Assembly: GCA_028023455.1 (NCBI GenBank) | Contig: JAQFVV010000031.1 | Location: 9,290,093 to 9,354,092, forward strand | DNA: 64,000 bases | Direction of reading: 5' to 3' | Source of the DNA: Epiperipatus broadwayi | Taxonomy: Eukaryota > Onychophora > Udeonychophora > Euonychophora > Peripatidae | In this document: one piece after another, positions 59,238-64,000 of the stretch | How positions within the stretch are numbered: position 1 is the first letter of the stretch | Layout: each line of letters opens with the position of its first letter | Notes under the pieces: generated by a model | Told to the model about the DNA's origin: nothing | What the model saw: the letters and a program-made list of their open reading frames with translations, nothing else | Database searches by the model: none | Translations under genes and position numbers: made by a program

Positions 59238-59925
59238 ATGAAATTTTTCTGGTTTATTTTACATGCAACTGGATATATTAACCTTGCATGTTGTGTGTTT
59301 AAAATATGTTATATATCTAATGGGTAAACAATATTTTAAATTTATCAGAAGTGAATAATTTTATAGTTTATGCTATAACAGCATATTTCTCATTTAAAAT
59401 TTTAACGGAATTTTTATTTCATTAGTTGATTAATTTATTAACTGTTAATCTGTATTAGTACATCCACTTTATTTTAGTATGAGCTTTTATGTTATACATT
59501 GCTATTGAATATTCCTTGCTTAAAGTTAAATTTATTGTACTATTCTGCATATTCTGTTCAGTCATTTGGCTGAGATATGTGTTTTAAATTTATTGTTTTC
59601 TGATATTGATTGAAGTATGCATTTTGATAGTATTATTACTAGTATAATTTGCTGTCTTGCCTAAGTTTAGAGTTGATATATGCTTAATATCAGCATATTT
59701 TGATATTTATTATATGTTATGCTTTGTGGAATGGAAGTCTGATCTCCATAGTGTGTTGTATTCTCCATGAGTGGATTATTTTTATATCTTGTTCTAGTAT
59801 ATTTGTATAGCCAGTGTAGCTATGTCCCATGGAGAGAACTATATAGAATTTATATGATGTTTTTATATAGCTAGTATAGCTGAATTCCATGAGAGAATTA
59901 TATTTTGGTGGTTTTTTTTTCTTAG
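59238..59925. other. noncoding DNA upstream of exon candidate
   Basis: A diverged direct repeat near 59795-59900 (TATATAGCTAGTATAGCT / GTATAGCCAGTGTAGCT, then CCATG(G)AGAGAA(T/C)TATAT) immediately precedes the acceptor. Otherwise nothing. Confidence 0.4.
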
Positions 59926-60119
59926 GTGATGAGACAAAGTCCACACCTACATCTTTGTCTGACATAGGCCTGGAAACCATCAATTCTTTTAATGAAGTAT
60001 TTGCCCTGGAGAGGTTACTCAATATTTTTGTCCCTCATGTGAATTTAGAATATTTTTCCACCATAAAAAGTGTATATTATCATGTTCTATTTAGAAGTTA
60101 TGCCAAGAATAGATGTTAG
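59926..60119 (+). CDS. candidate terminal coding exon, function unknown
   Basis: A T-run followed by CTTAG (acceptor AG at 59924-59925) leads into about 64 codons ending in TAG. Composition is richer in GC and more protein-like than the surroundings. The frame continues DETKSTPTSLSDIG, then NSFNEVFALERLLNIF and ends SYAKNRC. The first codon is split, with one base expected from an upstream exon. A hydrophobic/amphipathic stretch (ALERLLNIFVPHV) is followed by a basic end. No family recognised. AATAAA-type signals occur downstream (about 60860-60905). A chance ORF is the main alternative. Confidence 0.35.
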
Positions 60120-62260
60120 ATTTCAGATGTTTGTTCCTCAGGATGCACTTTATCATTAGCAGTGCCTTAGTCATTTGGATCAATAGCTGCATTGTGCTAC
60201 TGAGCCCAAGCAAACCAATTGAATAGAAGTAATTTAAAACTGTGTATTTTAAAACACTTAGTTATTAAAGGAATATTCAAAAACAGTCTTATTTTCATTA
60301 GTAGCTGAGAAATATTTTTCACTGGAATTGTAAGTCATCCATAGTTAAATCTATTATTATTTTTATGTGGACCCTAAGTTAAATGATCATTCCCATGTAT
60401 GACTTCTGATGAATGACCTATATCCATTCATAATTTATTTTAATTTTTAGAATTTAGTCAACTTAATAATAATAGAGTTTAATAGTTTGAAAGATAATAT
60501 TCAAACCCAGTTCATAATACTTAAACAAATAATATTTATTTTTGTTTATGTACTTCATATCATAAAAAAAATAGGTAGACAATAATTTAAAGCAAGGGAT
60601 TTATTTTACAGATCTTTTATAACATTTAAATTTGAAGCTGTTATTATTTGTCTATTTCACATTAAGCAATTCTTTACTGTAGTTTCTCAAAAATTTAAAC
60701 CAGTGTAGTAATATATCAGCTGTACATTTCCGATAGTTACTTCAATTTAATATTTAGTCCTAAATTACAGGAATATATTATTTTTAGTTATATTCTTGCT
60801 AAGAACAACTATATGTAATTACACATTTGTGATAACAATGCCTATATTAGTTTGTAGCATTTAATAAATTTTGTATACTTTTATTTTATTCTGTATTATT
60901 AATAAACTATATTATTTTATTCAATCTTCATTGGTTTATTTTCTATATGCGAAATATATGTGTGTTTGCAAAATTTTTGCAAAACATTTTCTTGATTCAT
61001 AAACCATTTCAAACTTTAGAAATCTCAATACGCCAGATAAGCAATTGTATGACAGATAAGCAAATTTATGTAGATCTTAACATATCATTTTTTATGATGG
61101 TAGTTTTATGAAAATTGTAAACTTCAGATGAATCATTTATTTAATAGTAAATGAATTTTATTTCAAGTTATTAATTCTGATTGCACATTATTCCATTTGT
61201 GTTCTTAGTTAAATTATTGAAATAATTAATTTTAATTAATTTTTTGCATTGTCATGAATGGTGGAGGGATATAAATGGTACCCTTGTCTTTCTATTATTC
61301 TGACTGATATCCTGGGTAAAGGGCTGACTTATTCTAAATTTTAGGCAATTAGTTTATTTCAGTATTGGTCATATTATCATTTATTTAAGTAATTAAAATT
61401 GCTGTTATTATACATTAGGACATGCATTAGCTTTTAATTGAAGTGAATGTTTTCTATAGCCTACCAGAATGTCATTCATGTGTGGCAATACAATATTGTA
61501 GAGTATTTTCCCAAGATAAACAGAAGAACCCTGAGATCATCATCATCATCATTATTATTCCTTATTTAAAAGGTATCATTTATTATTGCTATTATAGTTA
61601 TGTTGAGGCATAAAAGTTTTATTTTCAATTGTACCATGATAGTATTTTCATTTTCAGTTTACTCTGCAAGAGTAAAGTTCATTTCAGATCATATTGGCAA
61701 ATGATTTACATAGTATTTTTTTCAAAGCTGTGAGAACCAATAAGAAAATATTATTATTATTTAAAAGTGCAAATGCTTATAGCTCAGAGAAAGTATTTTT
61801 GATAAGAGAGAATTTTATTTTATTCTAAACTATTATTTAGGGAATGATTGCAGTTTTCTTTCTCTTTCCAAGTTATTTATTTTACTTATAATAATTTATC
61901 TTATGATTTTCATTTCTTTCTTCATCTTAACTGCATATCTCTGCAGCTGTACTCTTTATACCTAACTGACCACTGAGCATAGCCCACGTTTTATTATTAC
62001 AGATCTATAGTTGTTTATAAGAGTCACAATATATGTTATTTATTAGTGATTATATTACTTCATTTTTATAAAGTTAAAAATGATTATATTTTACATTCTT
62101 CTATTAGGTTAGAGTCTCAAAGTGATATTTGTTCATGTTCATTTTACAAGAGTTACACAAATAGGTTATTTGATGATATTTATCTTCTTTTGATTAGGTT
62201 AGAGTTGGATGCCCAACTATAGAAGAATTATTATGATTATCAATTAGTTCCAATGGTTAG
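60120..62260. other. AT-rich noncoding DNA (3' UTR and intergenic, if the exon is real)
   Basis: No ORF or repeat recognised apart from a short (ATC)n/(ATT)n at about 61537-61557. Confidence 0.4.
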
Positions 62261-62261
62261 A

Positions 62262-62890
62262 ATATATATATATATATATTGTAATGGGCACATACAACGT
62301 AACATTATTTTTTTTTTTATTAAACATGAAAAAAATAAAAGTTTGCAAATAAAATTTCTTTTTTAAGAATTAAAAATTGAAAATTAAAATTCTATACTAA
62401 CCTCAAATATATATATAAAATCGCACAGATGAAAAAAATTATTAAACGAAAACTTTATTAAAGAAAAAGTATTTTAAAACTAAATTTTCAGTAAAGATTT
62501 AAAGATAAAAATATATCCAAGTTTGTACAAAACAAATTAATTAATGTTATTGAAAAATGGAAATTATTTTAATTAGTCCAAGTGAACTAGCCCTTGGGCA
62601 TTTAAATGTATAAGCAATGATCAGATAGGAAAACAATAGAAACTAATAGCCAATGAAAGAAATCCATCGGCAAATCGGACCTCAATGGAAGGATCATCAT
62701 CATCGATGATGTAATGTCCATTGGATCCAAAAGTTACATATAAAAGGAAAAGTTTGGAAATAAATTGGGAGTTGAGTAAAGAAAATTTAAGAGAAGACTG
62801 AGATGTGTTAAGTTGGAGAGTTGGAGATGAAGAGATTGAAAGATGCACTTTCAATTCCTTCAGTTGTTATAAAAAAAAAGAAAATGAAAC
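62262..62890. other. possible unclassified repeat starting at a (TA)n tract
   Basis: A (TA)n run at 62262-62278 is followed by ATTGTAATGGGCACATAC, a junction style seen at other elements here ((TA)n then ATTG). A 77-codon minus-strand frame (62621-62854) is serine-rich with no recognised domain. No second copy in the window. Confidence 0.25.
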
Positions 62891-63239
62891 ATCACTTTTC
62901 CTATATTGAAGACCACAGGATCATCAGGGGATTTAATGCTGGATTCCAAAAGGCAAGCAACAGATAACTAATAAACATTTCTAAAACCGTAAGCATGTTA
63001 TGAACTTAAATGAATATTAATTTGAAAACACTAAGAACTCTAAAATATAAACTTTTCCAGTATTTAATTTATAGAAATAGAATCCTATCTGACCAAACTA
63101 AATTCTTTATTAATTCTTTTTATTTGATGTATTTCTTTTTTTAAATCATTTCCATTTATTTTTTTTTGTTGTTGTTCTTTTAAGTTTTATTTATGATTTT
63201 TGTTTTTCGTTACATTAATATTATATAAATGTTAAATTT

Positions 63240-63440
63240 CAGTCAGGCATGAATGGCTATTGTAACAGTCAGAATCGTCTATCTCGCTAACACCTTACAG
63301 AATTCAAACCCCAGACACGAAACTGAACATTCTAGGAGAGGTTGCCTTCTAGATATACTAAGTTCGAATCTAAAGTCCAAATTTCACAGCACCATCTACG
63401 TGATAACGCATCTGGTGCCACTACTAGTATAACCTTTGAC
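63240..63440 (-). mobile_element. possible tRNA-related SINE fragment
   Basis: On the minus strand two B-box-like sequences are present, AGATTCGAACTTAG (about 63354-63367) and GGGGTTTGAATTC (63300-63312), in a local GC-richer island. No clear A box or tail. Confidence 0.3.
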
Positions 63441-64000
63441 CGGTGCCTGGTGGTCAGGGAGAAACAAAAGACTCTATACTAAAAGAAGTTTGTGTGGCTA
63501 ATTAACGTCTATGGATTTACAAAAGAAATGCAGAAAAAATATATATAGACCGAGACAGTGATAGGAATCAAATAAAATAAGAGATCAAATTTAGTTTTAA
63601 ATAATTTCACACAATTTATTTATATAAATATATATATAATGCCACTGTCTGCTTATATGAGACAGGGATGCGTATTAAATAATTGTTGGCATTATATTTC
63701 AATAAATGACAAAAGGTTATAAAGCAAAGTGATATATTCTATTCCTCATGCTAATAGCATTACGATAATGTGCTTGACGAGATAGGAACATGTGTGAGGG
63801 GCTTGAGTAATTATACAAGTTTAAGAAAATATTTGAAAATTTAGTGTTCTAAAATATTTATTGATTTCGAGAATAGCACGGACTAAAGCTTACTAAGCAA
63901 CAAAGTGGGAATGGGATCAAAGCATTTATTTGAGAATAATAATAATAGAGTTGCATTGGGAGGTCAGTATTGTTGATAATGAATTTATTAAAGTTGGAGA
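63441..64000. other. unrecognised terminal stretch
   Basis: AT-rich, no gene or repeat recognised up to the window edge. Confidence 0.4.

Overview
This is a very AT-rich, gene-poor stretch of an animal nuclear genome. Evidence for an animal: spliced-exon candidates, tRNA-derived SINEs with A and B boxes, LINE fragments, a Penelope-like element, Helitron/piggyBac/mariner-type non-autonomous elements, and very long microsatellites. The SINE style (tRNA head, long unrelated body) and the mix of LINE, PLE and GATA arrays suggest a mollusc, possibly a cephalopod. That is an inference from style, not a database match. There is no operon, no CRISPR array and no complete host gene.

Layout. 1-12 kb: a LINE relic on the minus strand (2.9-5.3 kb) split by a head-to-head SINE pair with a 15-bp target duplication, foldback and tandem repeats (5.8-8.3 kb), a 3' LINE fragment with a zinc-knuckle C-terminus (8.5-9.06 kb), a (TA)n tract, a diverged foldback repeat and a second inverted SINE pair (11.46-11.86 kb). 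12-13.4 kb: a small tRNA-derived retroposon, a 78-bp exon resembling an M13 (neprilysin/ECE) metallopeptidase, and a (GATA)n array with more than 100 pure units. 13.5-21.5 kb: LINE relics, two copies of a 0.75-kb repeat (one split by a LINE insertion with a 5' inversion), a piggyBac-type non-autonomous element and a non-autonomous Helitron. 21.5-33.9 kb: mostly empty AT-rich DNA with a 1.4-kb direct segmental duplication. 33.9-38 kb: three TIR elements (pogo/Tigger-like, hairpin MITE, hAT-like). 42.3-43.9 kb: a four-unit inverted composite inside a 9-bp target duplication. 45.7-50.1 kb: two nearly identical Penelope-like retroelements head to head. 50-64 kb: more foldbacks, a second piggyBac-type copy, a mini PLE-like inverted repeat, dispersed 0.6-kb repeats, a decayed TATC array and one candidate terminal exon.

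Main message. The richest coding content is the Penelope-like pair: reverse transcriptase plus GIY-YIG endonuclease, both copies carrying the same in-frame TGA. The recurring theme is that unrelated retroposons here (PLE, two SINE loci, a tRNA-like composite, a mini PLE end) sit as head-to-head inverted dimers. Three of these have one target-site duplication around the whole pair, and most have one longer and one shorter outer 3' end. This suggests a shared insertion mechanism.
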